A DNA stretch of 64,000 bases from Paenibacillus dakarensis (GTDB lineage: Bacteria > Bacillota > Bacilli > Paenibacillales > Paenibacillaceae), in the NCBI RefSeq assembly GCF_001373415.1, contig NZ_CDSE01000098.1, positions 1 through 64,000 of the forward strand. The letters run 5' to 3'. Shown piece after piece: positions 50,837-59,858 of the stretch. The position numbers and the translations under genes were made by a program. The stretch's first letter is position 1, and each line of letters starts with the position of its first letter. Below the pieces are notes generated by a model that worked only from the letters and a program-made list of their open reading frames with translations, made no database searches and was not told the origin of the DNA.

Positions 50837-51316
50837 ATGTTTCATAATATCACTTATGAGGGAACCCGCAGCGAGCAATTCTCCCAGGTACTTAATCAAC
50901 TAAAAGCGCTTATCCATGATGAGCCAAATGCCATAGCCAATCTTGCAAATGCATCTTCTCTGCTCAATCATTTTATGAAGGATATCAATTGGGTCGGCTT
51001 CTACCTTTATGACGGAAATGAGCTTGTGCTCGGCCCGTTTCAAGGCCTCCCGGCTTGTATCCGCATTCCATTGAATCGGGGTGTATGCGGAACTTCCGCA
51101 GCTGAGCTTCAGACTCTGGTTGTTAAAGATGTACATGAGTTCCCTGGCCATATTGCCTGTGATGCCGCCTCAAATAGCGAAATTGTTGTGCCCTTATTGA
51201 AGGACGGACAGCTGTATGGTGTACTGGATATCGACAGTCCGTTAAAGAACCGTTTTGATCAGGAAGAGCGTCAATTTCTTGAGCAATTTGTTCATATATT
51301 AGAAGGACAATTATAA
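50837..51316 (+). CDS. msrC: Free methionine-(R)-sulfoxide reductase (GAF domain)
   Basis: A 159-residue GAF-domain enzyme that reduces free Met-R-sulfoxide with thioredoxin. The three characteristic Cys positions are present in GLPACIRIPLNRGVCGTSA and FPGHIACDAASNSEIVVPL. The entry sequence LLNHFMKDINWVGFYLYDG and GVLDIDSPLKNRFDQEE match the fRMsr (YtsP-like) group. GAGGTG precedes the ATG. This is one of several oxidative-stress genes in the window (two SODs, Bcp, bacilliredoxin). Confidence 0.92.
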   Translation: MFHNITYEGTRSEQFSQVLNQLKALIHDEPNAIANLANASSLLNHFMKDINWVGFYLYDGNELVLGPFQGLPACIRIPLNRGVCGTSAAELQTLVVKDVHEFPGHIACDAASNSEIVVPLLKDGQLYGVLDIDSPLKNRFDQEERQFLEQFVHILEGQL

Positions 51317-51329
51317 TTTTCAAAGAGAG

Positions 51330-52055
51330 TCAAATCTGCTCTTCCGCATAGATTTTCATGCCTTCACGTAAATATTCTGCCAATTGCGGATGGTACCCGG
51401 CATAGAGCTGTCTAAAATCTTCATGCTCCACATAAATATCCCCCAGACCGGCGTAAATTTCTTTGGTAGGGGTATAAAAGCGGCTGACCCATTCATAATG
51501 CCGATGAATCGTTTTTTGCACAGAAGGACTGCCGGGATCCTTACCGCTCTCCAATGCATTACACAAATCCAGATAGATTTGATCCGCTTCCCTTTGGGTG
51601 TCTAAATAGTCCTCTTTTGTCCATTGCTGCTGTGTGGCATCCTTTACGCCTGCATATTCATCCTGCAGAGCCAGATCAAAGCCTTCATATAGACGCTGAG
51701 CTGCTACCGGCGTTTCATGCTGCTCTACATAATTAATAGTGTTGTCGATTGTATTCACAAGCGACTGGATGCGGCGCTGCTTCTCGATCAGCCGCTCCTT
51801 ATGAAGCAAAAGAGCTTCTGTATGATTTTGCTTCTTCTCATCCATCATGACCTTGATTTCACTCAAGGGCACCAGCTGTTCACGTAATAGCATAATTTGC
51901 TGCAAATCCAGCAGCTGGCGTTGCCCGTAAAGGAAAATGCCATGATCGTCCTTATCACTCGGACTGAGAAGACCGGACTGATTGTAGTATTGCAGCATCT
52001 CCACGCTGAGACCGGACATCCGGGATAACTCCTCTATTGTATAGGTATAAGACAT
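51330..52055 (-). CDS. MerR-family regulator with TipAS-type antibiotic-binding domain
   Basis: A 241-residue protein. The N-terminal MerR winged helix shows YTIEELSRMSGLSVEMLQYYNQSGLLSP and a DNA-binding second helix, followed by a long coiled coil (about 75-115). The C-terminal TipAS-like domain contains WTKEDYLDTQREADQIYLDL, HRHYEWVSRFYTP and AGLGDIYVEHEDFRQLYAGYHPQLAEYLREGM. TipA-type proteins bind thiopeptides and similar ligands and activate resistance genes. The target is unknown. GGAGGGGG lies upstream of this ATG. Confidence 0.88.
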   Translation of the reverse strand: MSYTYTIEELSRMSGLSVEMLQYYNQSGLLSPSDKDDHGIFLYGQRQLLDLQQIMLLREQLVPLSEIKVMMDEKKQNHTEALLLHKERLIEKQRRIQSLVNTIDNTINYVEQHETPVAAQRLYEGFDLALQDEYAGVKDATQQQWTKEDYLDTQREADQIYLDLCNALESGKDPGSPSVQKTIHRHYEWVSRFYTPTKEIYAGLGDIYVEHEDFRQLYAGYHPQLAEYLREGMKIYAEEQI

Positions 52056-52200
52056 CAATCTTTCACCCCCCTCCCCTTTAAACATACTTCGTTACATTCA
52101 TAATTACATTCATCAGAAGAAACACTATCTAGTATTGTTATATTAGGTTCAACCATTTTAAGGAATGGTTAAACATCGAATCAGATTCCTTCCTCCTGCA

Positions 52201-52338
52201 GCATCACTACGAATGCGGCATTCCGCCTTCTCCGTTGTAGAATAGTCCTCTAAGTTCCCTTAGCCTGGCATAAAAAATGCACCCCCTAGAATTACATCGG
52301 ATATACCCAGGGTTTCCAATGTTTATTCTAAGAGGTGC
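52201..52338 (+). repeat. Dispersed repeat, copy C (internally deleted)
   Basis: It begins like copies A and B (gcatcactacgaatgcgg). About 95 bases of module R are then missing, as is most of the middle segment. The end of R (ccgccttctccgttgtagaa), TCTAAGTTCCCTTAGCC and the full hairpin H (52279-52338) remain. On the minus strand H ends in ATTTTTTATG and can terminate ywbE. The remaining bases of the gap 52056-52394 hold nothing recognisable. Confidence 0.78.
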
Positions 52339-52394
52339 ATTTCACGGAGGCAGGACGTTCGATTCTTAATTTTGATCCATGATATCCGAACTTC

Positions 52395-52592
52395 CTAAGT
52401 GCTGTGAATAATTTTGACACGTCCTACCTGACCGTCTTGAAGACGAACTTTAATGCCATGCGGATGATGCGGAGAATTCGTTAATATGTCCTTCACAATT
52501 CCCCTTGTCAGCTTTCCGGTCCGCTGGTCCTGCTTCAGCACAATCTCTACTTCAAGCCCCGGTTTGATATCGGAGCGGTTCTGCCCGTTCAT
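52395..52592 (-). CDS. ywbE: YwbE family protein (DUF2196)
   Basis: A 65-residue protein of the YwbE family: the core IKPGLEVEIVLKQDQRTGKLTRGIVKDILTNSPHHPHGIKVRLQDGQVGRVKII is almost the family consensus. A small beta-barrel is predicted; RNA or nucleic-acid binding has been suggested for this type but is not shown. AGGAG lies eight bases before this ATG; the GTG three codons earlier overlaps it. Monocistronic, ended by the hairpin of repeat copy C. Confidence 0.9.
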   Translation of the reverse strand: MNGQNRSDIKPGLEVEIVLKQDQRTGKLTRGIVKDILTNSPHHPHGIKVRLQDGQVGRVKIIHST

Positions 52593-52683
52593 AGCTGTCA
52601 CTCCTGTTCATTCTCTCATTCTTGTGTCCATCCGATTATGTTACACGATACGGAAATTCACTCTTAAATGCAAATATGAAAAC

Positions 52684-52716
52684 GCGGATGCAAGGTTCTT
52701 CAACCTGTACATCCGC
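52684..52716 (-). terminator. Terminator of the NlpC/P60 gene
   Basis: GCGGATG and CATCCGC with an inner GGTT/AACC stem; GTTTTCATATTTG follows on the minus strand. Confidence 0.78.
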
Positions 52717-52739
52717 AAGTTATGAATCCGATTATTCTT

Positions 52740-53549
52740 TTATAGTACACTTCCGCCAAAGAGGAAGCGGTTCTTCCAGGAGCTGCTGAAATCGCCGACT
52801 AATACACCGCCGGATTTTTGCGAGTACGTATGCAGAAGCTTATTGTCTCCAAGGTAGATCGCTACATGTGTAATACGTTCCTTGGACTTGTCCACTCCGG
52901 CATAGTCGGAGGACGAAGATCCCTTGTAACTCATGAAGAAGACCAAATCGCCGCGCTTCAGTTCGCTAAGCTTGCTGACATCTGTGCCCTTCTCTTTAAT
53001 CCATGCTCCTTGTGTACGGGAATTGCTTGGCAGCTTAATGCCTGCGCCCTCCAGGTATGCTTGACGGACAAAGTCGGAGCAGTCAAATGTTGTTGTCGTG
53101 TTGCGGTCCGAGCCATATTCATAAGGTGTGCCCAAATATTTCATTCCGGTCTGGATTACCTTTTCAATCACTGCAGAGCTGCTCGTATTCGAGTTCTCAT
53201 TGCCGTTAGAAGAACTTCCGCCGCTGCCTTGGTTGGAGCTGCTAAGAACCTTGATATATTTCGAAGAAGCGTACCCCTGCTTCCCAGCGCTTGTCTTCAC
53301 TTGGTACCACTTGCTACTGCTCTTAGCAATGATCTGAACCTTTTCTCCCTTTTTGATCTTAGCCACAATTTTACCTGAAGTTGAAGGTAAACTTCTCATG
53401 TTTACATTTCCTGTAGCTTGTCCTTGTTGGACAGTTGCCTGTGTGGTGGATGCGGCAGCTGCATGTGTTACTGGCCCTAATGTATATGAACCTATGATCG
53501 CGCCAGACAACAGTGCTCCCGCCATGATCTTCTTCCAATTCTTATGCAT
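52740..53549 (-). CDS. Secreted SH3b-NlpC/P60 peptidoglycan hydrolase
   Basis: A 269-residue protein. A signal peptide (MHKNWKKIMAGALLSGAIIGSYTLGPVTHAAAA) is followed by a bacterial SH3 domain (about 40-105, GNVNMRSLPSTSGKIVAKIKKGEKV), a Ser/Gly/Asn linker and an NlpC/P60 domain. The catalytic Cys is in TTFDCSDFVRQAYLEGAG (about 165), His in RITHVAIYLGDNKLLHTYS. It should cut stem peptides in the cell wall, probably as a gamma-D-Glu-DAP endopeptidase. AAGGGGG precedes the ATG; the frame is open 33 codons further up. Confidence 0.92.
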   Translation of the reverse strand: MHKNWKKIMAGALLSGAIIGSYTLGPVTHAAAASTTQATVQQGQATGNVNMRSLPSTSGKIVAKIKKGEKVQIIAKSSSKWYQVKTSAGKQGYASSKYIKVLSSSNQGSGGSSSNGNENSNTSSSAVIEKVIQTGMKYLGTPYEYGSDRNTTTTFDCSDFVRQAYLEGAGIKLPSNSRTQGAWIKEKGTDVSKLSELKRGDLVFFMSYKGSSSSDYAGVDKSKERITHVAIYLGDNKLLHTYSQKSGGVLVGDFSSSWKNRFLFGGSVL

Positions 53550-53930
53550 ATTAAAGTTCCCCCTTGATGTCGTATAACTCAGGAATACCGAAGACCAAGC
53601 CCCGTTTTCCTGTCCCCCATTATAGACAGGCCAAAACCGGGACGGCATGCACCTATTTTCACAAATCCCCCTCCAATTTCCTCCATTATCTAGGACTTTA
53701 GTCGCTAATTTAATATAATATTGGAATTAAATGATAATAATTGTAAATACACTTTTGAACATATTTCTAATTAATTGGATGAAATAAACAAGGAATAACC
53801 GATATAAAAACGGGTCAGCAGCATTCAAATTTTTCATCCATATCGTGTTCAGGAGAATTTCAGCATTTCGTTGTATTATTAAAATTAGCAGATAAAAGAT
53901 GCTGGGATATAGCCTTATGGAGGAAGAGCG
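53550..53930. other. Divergent intergenic region between the NlpC/P60 and response-regulator genes
   Basis: About 380 AT-rich bases without a gene. A Fur/PerR-like sequence (53732-53746, 13 of 15 matches) is present but may be chance in such DNA. No convincing promoter pair was recognised for either gene. Confidence 0.5.
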
Positions 53931-54614
53931 ATGAATCATATGGAAGGCATAAAAATATTACTTGTAGATGATGAACCGAATATTTTGCAATTTTTAGAGC
54001 TGGGTCTTCGTAGTGAAGGTTTTACGGTTAAAACGGCTATGGATGGAACAAGTGCAATTCAAATCGCTGAGCAATTCAAGCCGCATGTCATCATACTCGA
54101 CATTATGATGCCGGGGATGGATGGAATTGAGGTATGCCGGCAGTTAAAACAGAATGGTAATGAAGCGGCGATTATTATGCTTACAGCTAAAGATGAGGTG
54201 ACTGATCGCGTACGGGGTCTGACAACCGGAGCTGACGATTATATGATCAAGCCGTTCAGTTTCGAGGAACTGCTCGCCCGGATTCAAGCACGGCTGCGCA
54301 ATCAGTTCTCATATCTTTTCGGCGAGGTTACCTTGGGACCGTTTCGAATAGATGACCGCAAGAAAGAGATTTCGTACATGGGACATGCCCTTGTGCTATC
54401 CCCCACTGAGTATGAGCTGCTGAAGCTGCTGGTTACCAAACATGGCACTGTCTTGAGCAAAAGCAAGATTTTGAACATCGTCTGGGATTATGATTTTGGC
54501 GGGGAGGATAATATCGTGGAGGTATATATCCGCTCTTTGCGCGAGAAGCTGGGAGATAAGGATCATGTCATTATTCGTACCCTGCGGGGCGCGGGCTATC
54601 GGGTTGACTTGTGA
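53931..54614 (+). CDS. OmpR-family response regulator
   Basis: A 227-residue regulator. The receiver domain has the acidic pair in LLVDDEPNILQFLE, the phospho-Asp in IILDIMMPGMDG (about 55) and the Lys in DDYMIKPFSFEELLARI. The C-terminal winged helix ends in EDNIVEVYIRSLREKLGDKDHVIIRTLRGAGYRVDL. GGAGGAAG lies before the ATG. Its stop overlaps the start of the kinase gene, so both form an operon. The regulon is unknown; no transporter is attached. Confidence 0.93.
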   Translation: MNHMEGIKILLVDDEPNILQFLELGLRSEGFTVKTAMDGTSAIQIAEQFKPHVIILDIMMPGMDGIEVCRQLKQNGNEAAIIMLTAKDEVTDRVRGLTTGADDYMIKPFSFEELLARIQARLRNQFSYLFGEVTLGPFRIDDRKKEISYMGHALVLSPTEYELLKLLVTKHGTVLSKSKILNIVWDYDFGGEDNIVEVYIRSLREKLGDKDHVIIRTLRGAGYRVDL

Positions 54615-56116
54615 TGAACAATGCTAAAACAGCCTGGTTTCGCAGGCCCGGATCATTACGTGTCCAGCTGTTATCAAGATCTCTTCTCGTTCTTGCGATC
54701 CTTCTCGTTCTTATCGGACTCCTGCAGTATGTATGGATGAAAAATGTAATGTACCGCAGCCAGGCAGATGCCATGATTACGGAGCTGCGTTCGGTACCAA
54801 GAGAGCTCTGGGATGATTCAGGAAAGCTGCCGGATCAGAATCGCCCTGGGCATATTAACAGCGGTAAGCAGGAGAATGCAGGGCAAACCGGACGAAGACC
54901 GGTATTCTTCATGCCGGATACTTCGCTGGCCTTTATCGAAGCCGACGGAAGCTTTAACGATCTGCAGATGAATGGAGGTTACAGTTCACCCCAGCTGTCG
55001 GCAGATCAGTATCAATCTATTCTTAAGAGCATGAAGGAACGGAGGCCGCCTGAATACCAAGTTGTAAAAGGCCAAGAAGGTTCGAAGCAATTGCTCGTAT
55101 TCCTTCCGGCCGGCAGTCCAAATCATTCGTCCGGCCTCCTGCAGATGGGAAAGAACATCCAGCCGCTTCAGCATGTGATAACTGGCCAGCTTGTAACTTT
55201 CACTATACTCGCTTTACTTGCTATGGCTGGAGGACTTCTGCTCTATTTGCCGATCCTAAGAAGGACACTGCAGCCGCTCAATCAAATGGTGGAGGCGGTA
55301 AAGCGCACGGATGCCGGTAATCTCACCTGCCATTTCCCGGTTAATCAAGGGCAGCAGGAAATCGACCGTCTGGCGGAGTCGTTTAACGGTATGCTCGAAC
55401 GCCTGGACCATTCATTCCAGGCTGAACGGGAATCGAAGGAGCAGATGCGCCGCTTTATCGCAGATGCATCCCATGAGCTGCGAACCCCTCTGACCTCTAT
55501 TCACGGATTTCTGGAAGTACTGCTCCGGGGAGCGGCGAATCAGCCGGAACAGCTGGAAGCAGCTTTACGCAGTATGCACGGAGAGTCAAACCGAATGAAG
55601 AAGCTGATTGAAGATCTGCTGCTTCTCGCCAAGCTGGACCGCGCGCCTGAGCTCCAGCTTCAGGATACTCAAATGGAACTGCTTATAAAGGAAATGCAGC
55701 CTCATCTGGAAATGATGGCAGGAGAGCGTCAGGTCAGCTTTCATCTGGAGAAGGGCATTCACTGCGTATGTGATCCGGACAAATTCAAGCAAGTGGTACT
55801 GAACCTGTTCCATAATGCCGTTCAGCACACGGATGCTCGAAAAGGTAACATTGAAATTAGTTTAAGCTTAAGTACCAGCAGCCAGCATGTTGTCCTTACA
55901 GTAAGTGATAACGGATCCGGCATACCGGAAGAGCATCTGCCTCATCTGTTCGAGCGGTTTTACCGAAGCGATACCTCTCGCAGCCGTAAATATGGAGGCT
56001 CCGGGCTTGGTCTTGCGATCACCCAGTCGATTGTAGCGGCTCATGGAGGTACGATTGAGGTAGAGAGCAAGCCTGGAGAAGGCTCTGCCTTTCGCGTTTT
56101 GATTCCTTTCACATAA
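54614..56116 (+). CDS. Sensor histidine kinase with HAMP domain
   Basis: A 500-residue membrane kinase. TM1 (about 20-40), an extracellular sensor region of about 150 residues and TM2 (about 190-215) are followed by HAMP (about 216-275), HisKA with the phospho-His in FIADASHELRTPLTSIHGFL (about 293), and HATPase with NLFHNAVQHTD, DNGSGIPEEHLPHLFERFYR and GGSGLGLAITQSIV. It pairs with the overlapping response-regulator gene. An in-frame GTG one codon earlier is an alternative start. The sensor part has no recognised domain. Confidence 0.92.
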   Translation: MNNAKTAWFRRPGSLRVQLLSRSLLVLAILLVLIGLLQYVWMKNVMYRSQADAMITELRSVPRELWDDSGKLPDQNRPGHINSGKQENAGQTGRRPVFFMPDTSLAFIEADGSFNDLQMNGGYSSPQLSADQYQSILKSMKERRPPEYQVVKGQEGSKQLLVFLPAGSPNHSSGLLQMGKNIQPLQHVITGQLVTFTILALLAMAGGLLLYLPILRRTLQPLNQMVEAVKRTDAGNLTCHFPVNQGQQEIDRLAESFNGMLERLDHSFQAERESKEQMRRFIADASHELRTPLTSIHGFLEVLLRGAANQPEQLEAALRSMHGESNRMKKLIEDLLLLAKLDRAPELQLQDTQMELLIKEMQPHLEMMAGERQVSFHLEKGIHCVCDPDKFKQVVLNLFHNAVQHTDARKGNIEISLSLSTSSQHVVLTVSDNGSGIPEEHLPHLFERFYRSDTSRSRKYGGSGLGLAITQSIVAAHGGTIEVESKPGEGSAFRVLIPFT

Positions 56117-56121
56117 ATGAT

Positions 56122-56210
56122 AAAGGACTGTCCTAATTAGTGGGCATGCTCTCCATGGATATGGTGTCTAACCAACCATGGGGTGCACTCCCGCTCTGGG
56201 ACAGTCCTTT
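56122..56210. terminator. Long two-sided hairpin terminator
   Basis: An 89-base hairpin: AAAGGACTGTCC pairs with GGACAGTCCTTT, and CCATGG occurs on both sides of the loop with partial pairing between. T-runs lie on the plus side and A-runs on the other, so it can end both convergent units. Confidence 0.85.
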
Positions 56211-56248
56211 TTATGATACATGTAAGTTCAAGTACTGCGGCACATTGT

Positions 56249-59056
56249 TTATTCCATATAACGAAATGCCTCTGCCGGTGACAATTGTTGGGCTTTCCGG
56301 GCAGGCATCGACGTGCTGAACAGCGTCAACAGTGTGGCTCCTACATAATAGAGCAGGAACTTATTCCAAGGAAGCTCCACAGTTCCCCTCTTCAACTCCT
56401 CAATTCCATCCTGTAAGAACGCCTGACTCATCAAATAACCGCTATAGGCACCCATTATAGCTCCAATCGTAATACCCAGAACTGCAATAACCATACCTTC
56501 TAATGTGAATCCATGACGAATCTGGGCTCCTGTCATCCCAATCGCGCGCAGCATACCGAACTGCTGTCTCCGCTCGGCAAAAGAACGCAGCATGATAATC
56601 AGAAGTCCTGTAGTCCCGATAAACACAGCTAGTGCATTAAAGCCTTCGAACAATCCGAAGAATACACGCAGATAACCACTCCCCTGCTCGCCGAGCTCTT
56701 GAGGATCAATCAGCGGATATATATTCATAGCGCTCAATTCACTCTTGAGCGGTTCCCAGTCAGCCTTCGTTCCCCCGCTCTCCGCTTCCTTAAAAAGAAG
56801 CAAACTTGAAACGGATTGATCTGCATACTCCTCAGCAAAAGCCTCAGAAGACATCCAGATCCCTTGGGCAGTAAGATTGTTTACCGCGTTTGGATGCACT
56901 TCGGTTATAGCTGCAATCCTTTTACGTATTTCAAATGGTTTACTGTTCTCCTCGCCTGGACTATAACGCAATCTCTCCGCATCTGGTATGAGCATATCCC
57001 CCGCTGAAAGATGGCTCAGACCGATCGTTCTGAGGAAACTGTCACTAACAATAATCCATTCCGGGTCTGAAACGACCGTATTCCATGCCTCCAGATCATT
57101 TTCAATTCCCAGCGCCCTCTGTTTCAACGTCATATTCTGCATTTTTCCATAATCTTCCGAAATCCCGTAGACACTTTGTTTATACCCAAACGGCAGCTCC
57201 TTCGTCGGTACGATGACATACTGCATCCCTTCCAAGATATCTTTAGCAGACGATTCCCGTTTCTCACTTAACATTTCATGAGTAATGACCTCGGAAGTCA
57301 CTGCATATCGATCAAAACCTCCAGTCGCTTCTCTTGGGTTCACTAGTCCGAATCGGTTGTCCACCATTAAGCCGAATACTGCAGAAAAACAAGTCAGAAA
57401 TAAAACACAGGAAAACATCAGCAGGTGCAAAACGGTTCTTCGCTTATAATACAGCGGATAACGTAAAGATATTTTCAGTACGCCTCTCCATTTGCCGAGC
57501 GGCGCAAGGATGGCATACAGCGTATTCAGAATTAGCGGGAGCAGCAGTACGGCTGAGACCGCGGCAAGGCCCAGGATGAAAAAACATACCATTATGATGC
57601 CAAACGGGTCGACGGCCGGAAAGCTGATGCTTTTCAAAAAATCGTCCGTTGCTGTATAAATTATCGTTCCGATCATGACTGCAAACACTGCCCCGCCTGA
57701 GATCCACCTGATGGCTTTATGCTGCCTTACAGTGTGATGTTTCTCCGCTAATGCCGGGATTAGCGACTCTACAATGCTTATTTTTAACGGTTTTCCGCTC
57801 ACCTGCAGGATACTAATCATAATTAGAATCATTCCCAGGCAAAATGCAGCCAGTAGACGAAGAAGATCAGGATGCGGTTCAAAGTGTACCGAAAGCCCCT
57901 CTTCACTCATCATAACCTGACTTAAGACAGGGCCAATCTGAGATACCAATATATTTGCTAACAGCACGCCGACGACCAGGCCAAGCAATCCTGAAATCAA
58001 CGCATACCAAAAACCTTCAAGCAGCAGCAAGCCGCGAACCTGGGACGAATTCATGCCAATCGCCCGCAGAATACCGATCTCCTGCCGCCTTTCCTCGGTC
58101 ATCATCTGAAATAAATTGATAATAAATAGCATCCCGATGAAGATCGAGGTTAAACTGGAAATCGTAAAAATCGGCAGCAGCTTTGTCGCGCCCTGTAAGC
58201 GATCCATGGCGGACATTGCCGTATACCGAATGTTCCAATCATCATTAATGAAGTAGGCTGAGTAATTGTTTATGCTTGTATAATCCGTATTTGGAAGAAG
58301 CAGTACCCGGTTGACTGTTCCATCAGGAATGTTTAACACTTGGGCGGCCGTTTCGTCATGGATGACGACAGACGCCACTGTCTTCTCCTCGCCTGGGTAA
58401 GCAAGCAGCCCTTTCGCCTCCACGACCTTGGCGACCTTTAGCGTCGTTTCTCTTCCACGGGCTGAAAGCATGACATCTTGACCAGGAGCTGCATCAAGCT
58501 TCTCTGCCGTTCGCGAATCCAGCCATATCTCTCCTTGAAGAGGTGAGAGCTCAGATGCCTGCTTTATATATGTTTGAATAGACTTATCCTCGGAAGCCGC
58601 CTTAATTCCCCAATCAGGAAATGCATATAGCATGGTTTTTGGCTGTATTCGAAGTGGGTGCCCGCTATCATTCTGCTTATACACCGTAACCTCACCCATA
58701 ATTGTAGAAATATAGCCTTCGTAGAATTTGGCCTCTTCTATGTCTCCTGAAAGTCGTTCAAGGTCTTTCTCTGTAAAGCCGGATACCTGGTTCCGCTCGG
58801 CAGAAATCTCAGCGTTAATGGGACCGAATCTCTCCTTCATATAATCATCTGCGCTTCGCTCCATAGAGAACTGAAACTGAAGGGCGGCTGCGATCAGAGC
58901 CGTGCTCATGATCCCTCCGATCAGGGCGTATACACTTCTCTTTCGCTGTGACCAGATATTTCGAAAAGACATTCGTCTAAGATGGGGATGTTCTCTCATA
59001 TAACCTATTTGTTGAATCATGATAAGGAGCCCAATGGCAGCTATGACGTACAGCAT
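56249..59056 (-). CDS. FtsX-type ABC transporter permease (two FtsX domains)
   Basis: A 935-residue membrane protein. After an N-terminal helix and the sequence RRMSFRNIWSQRKRSVYALIGG, an extracellular domain of about 230 residues leads to a first FtsX triplet. This carries the coupling motif EERRQEIGILRAIGMNSSQVRGLLLLEG at about residue 320-345. More helices, a second extracellular domain and a second FtsX unit (ERRQQFGMLRAIGMTGAQIRHGFTLEG near 840) follow. It is a MacB/YhhW-like exporter or mechanotransmission system acting on envelope molecules. GGGGGG precedes the ATG, three bases after the ATPase gene. It is last in an RR-HK-ATPase-permease operon. Confidence 0.9.
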   Translation of the reverse strand: MLYVIAAIGLLIMIQQIGYMREHPHLRRMSFRNIWSQRKRSVYALIGGIMSTALIAAALQFQFSMERSADDYMKERFGPINAEISAERNQVSGFTEKDLERLSGDIEEAKFYEGYISTIMGEVTVYKQNDSGHPLRIQPKTMLYAFPDWGIKAASEDKSIQTYIKQASELSPLQGEIWLDSRTAEKLDAAPGQDVMLSARGRETTLKVAKVVEAKGLLAYPGEEKTVASVVIHDETAAQVLNIPDGTVNRVLLLPNTDYTSINNYSAYFINDDWNIRYTAMSAMDRLQGATKLLPIFTISSLTSIFIGMLFIINLFQMMTEERRQEIGILRAIGMNSSQVRGLLLLEGFWYALISGLLGLVVGVLLANILVSQIGPVLSQVMMSEEGLSVHFEPHPDLLRLLAAFCLGMILIMISILQVSGKPLKISIVESLIPALAEKHHTVRQHKAIRWISGGAVFAVMIGTIIYTATDDFLKSISFPAVDPFGIIMVCFFILGLAAVSAVLLLPLILNTLYAILAPLGKWRGVLKISLRYPLYYKRRTVLHLLMFSCVLFLTCFSAVFGLMVDNRFGLVNPREATGGFDRYAVTSEVITHEMLSEKRESSAKDILEGMQYVIVPTKELPFGYKQSVYGISEDYGKMQNMTLKQRALGIENDLEAWNTVVSDPEWIIVSDSFLRTIGLSHLSAGDMLIPDAERLRYSPGEENSKPFEIRKRIAAITEVHPNAVNNLTAQGIWMSSEAFAEEYADQSVSSLLLFKEAESGGTKADWEPLKSELSAMNIYPLIDPQELGEQGSGYLRVFFGLFEGFNALAVFIGTTGLLIIMLRSFAERRQQFGMLRAIGMTGAQIRHGFTLEGMVIAVLGITIGAIMGAYSGYLMSQAFLQDGIEELKRGTVELPWNKFLLYYVGATLLTLFSTSMPARKAQQLSPAEAFRYME

Positions 59057-59059
59057 CGT

Positions 59060-59773
59060 TTAGATCCCCCCGCCATCGTTTCGTTTCTCGTGGATGACTT
59101 TTCCGCTATCCATATAGATGATTCGTGATGTTATCGATGCGATATGAGGATCATGCGTTACAATAACGAACGTAGTACCTTCTTCATGATTCAGATGCTG
59201 GATCAATTGCAATACCTTATCCGTAGTCTCACGGTCCAGTGCGCCTGTCGGCTCGTCCGCCCATATGATCTGAGGATTGTGTACCAAAGCTCTCGCTATA
59301 GCCACCCGCTGCTGCTGCCCTCCTGACATATGCGCAGGCTTATGAAACCGCCGTTCATAGAGACCCACTTTCCCAAGTGCCTCCATCGCTTTTTTGCGCG
59401 ATTCAGAAGGGGATTCCCCCTGGCTTAACAATGGCAGCTCCACATTCTCCACCGCTGTCAGTACAGGAATGAGATTGTAGTTCTGAAATACAAAACCCAT
59501 TGACGTTCCCCGAAGTATGTCCTTCTGCTTCTCTTTCATTTGGTGTAGAGCTTGTCCCTTAAACCATATCTCTCCGGATGTGAGGGTATCCATTCCCGAT
59601 AAACAGTGCAGCAGTGTTGATTTACCGCAGCCCGACGGTCCCATGATGGCTGTCATTTCACCTTGGAGCAGGCTTAAACTTACACCCCGAAGCGCTTCAG
59701 TACGACCTTCACCCCGGCCAAAATTTTTCTTCACATCGCTGCAATGAAGCAGCTCATCTTCTTTATGATTCAT
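59060..59773 (-). CDS. ABC transporter ATPase (LolD/MacB type)
   Basis: A 237-residue ATPase. Walker A is AIMGPSGCGKSTLLHCLSG (about 42-60), the Q-loop is FVFQNYNLIPVLTAVEN, the signature is HMSGGQQQRVAIARALV, Walker B is IIWADEPTGALDRET, and the H-loop is VIVTHDPHIAS. It belongs to the LolD/MacB class that partners FtsX-type permeases, and it is directly followed by one. GGAG lies before the ATG at 59773; the frame opens 15 codons earlier. It probably exports, or mechanically acts on, an envelope compound or antimicrobial peptide. Confidence 0.93.
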   Translation of the reverse strand: MNHKEDELLHCSDVKKNFGRGEGRTEALRGVSLSLLQGEMTAIMGPSGCGKSTLLHCLSGMDTLTSGEIWFKGQALHQMKEKQKDILRGTSMGFVFQNYNLIPVLTAVENVELPLLSQGESPSESRKKAMEALGKVGLYERRFHKPAHMSGGQQQRVAIARALVHNPQIIWADEPTGALDRETTDKVLQLIQHLNHEEGTTFVIVTHDPHIASITSRIIYMDSGKVIHEKRNDGGGI

Positions 59774-59858
59774 CTGTATTCTCCTCTCCCCCGCTTCTTT
59801 TGCTCTTGATTGTAGCAATCACCTATCAAGGACGATTCAAGAAGTTGTTAAGAAGTTA

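Noticed and set aside
53732..53746. Fur/PerR-like sequence in the NlpC/P60 - response regulator gap
   Set aside because: Only 13 of 15 matches in very AT-rich DNA, with no placed promoter and no related target gene.
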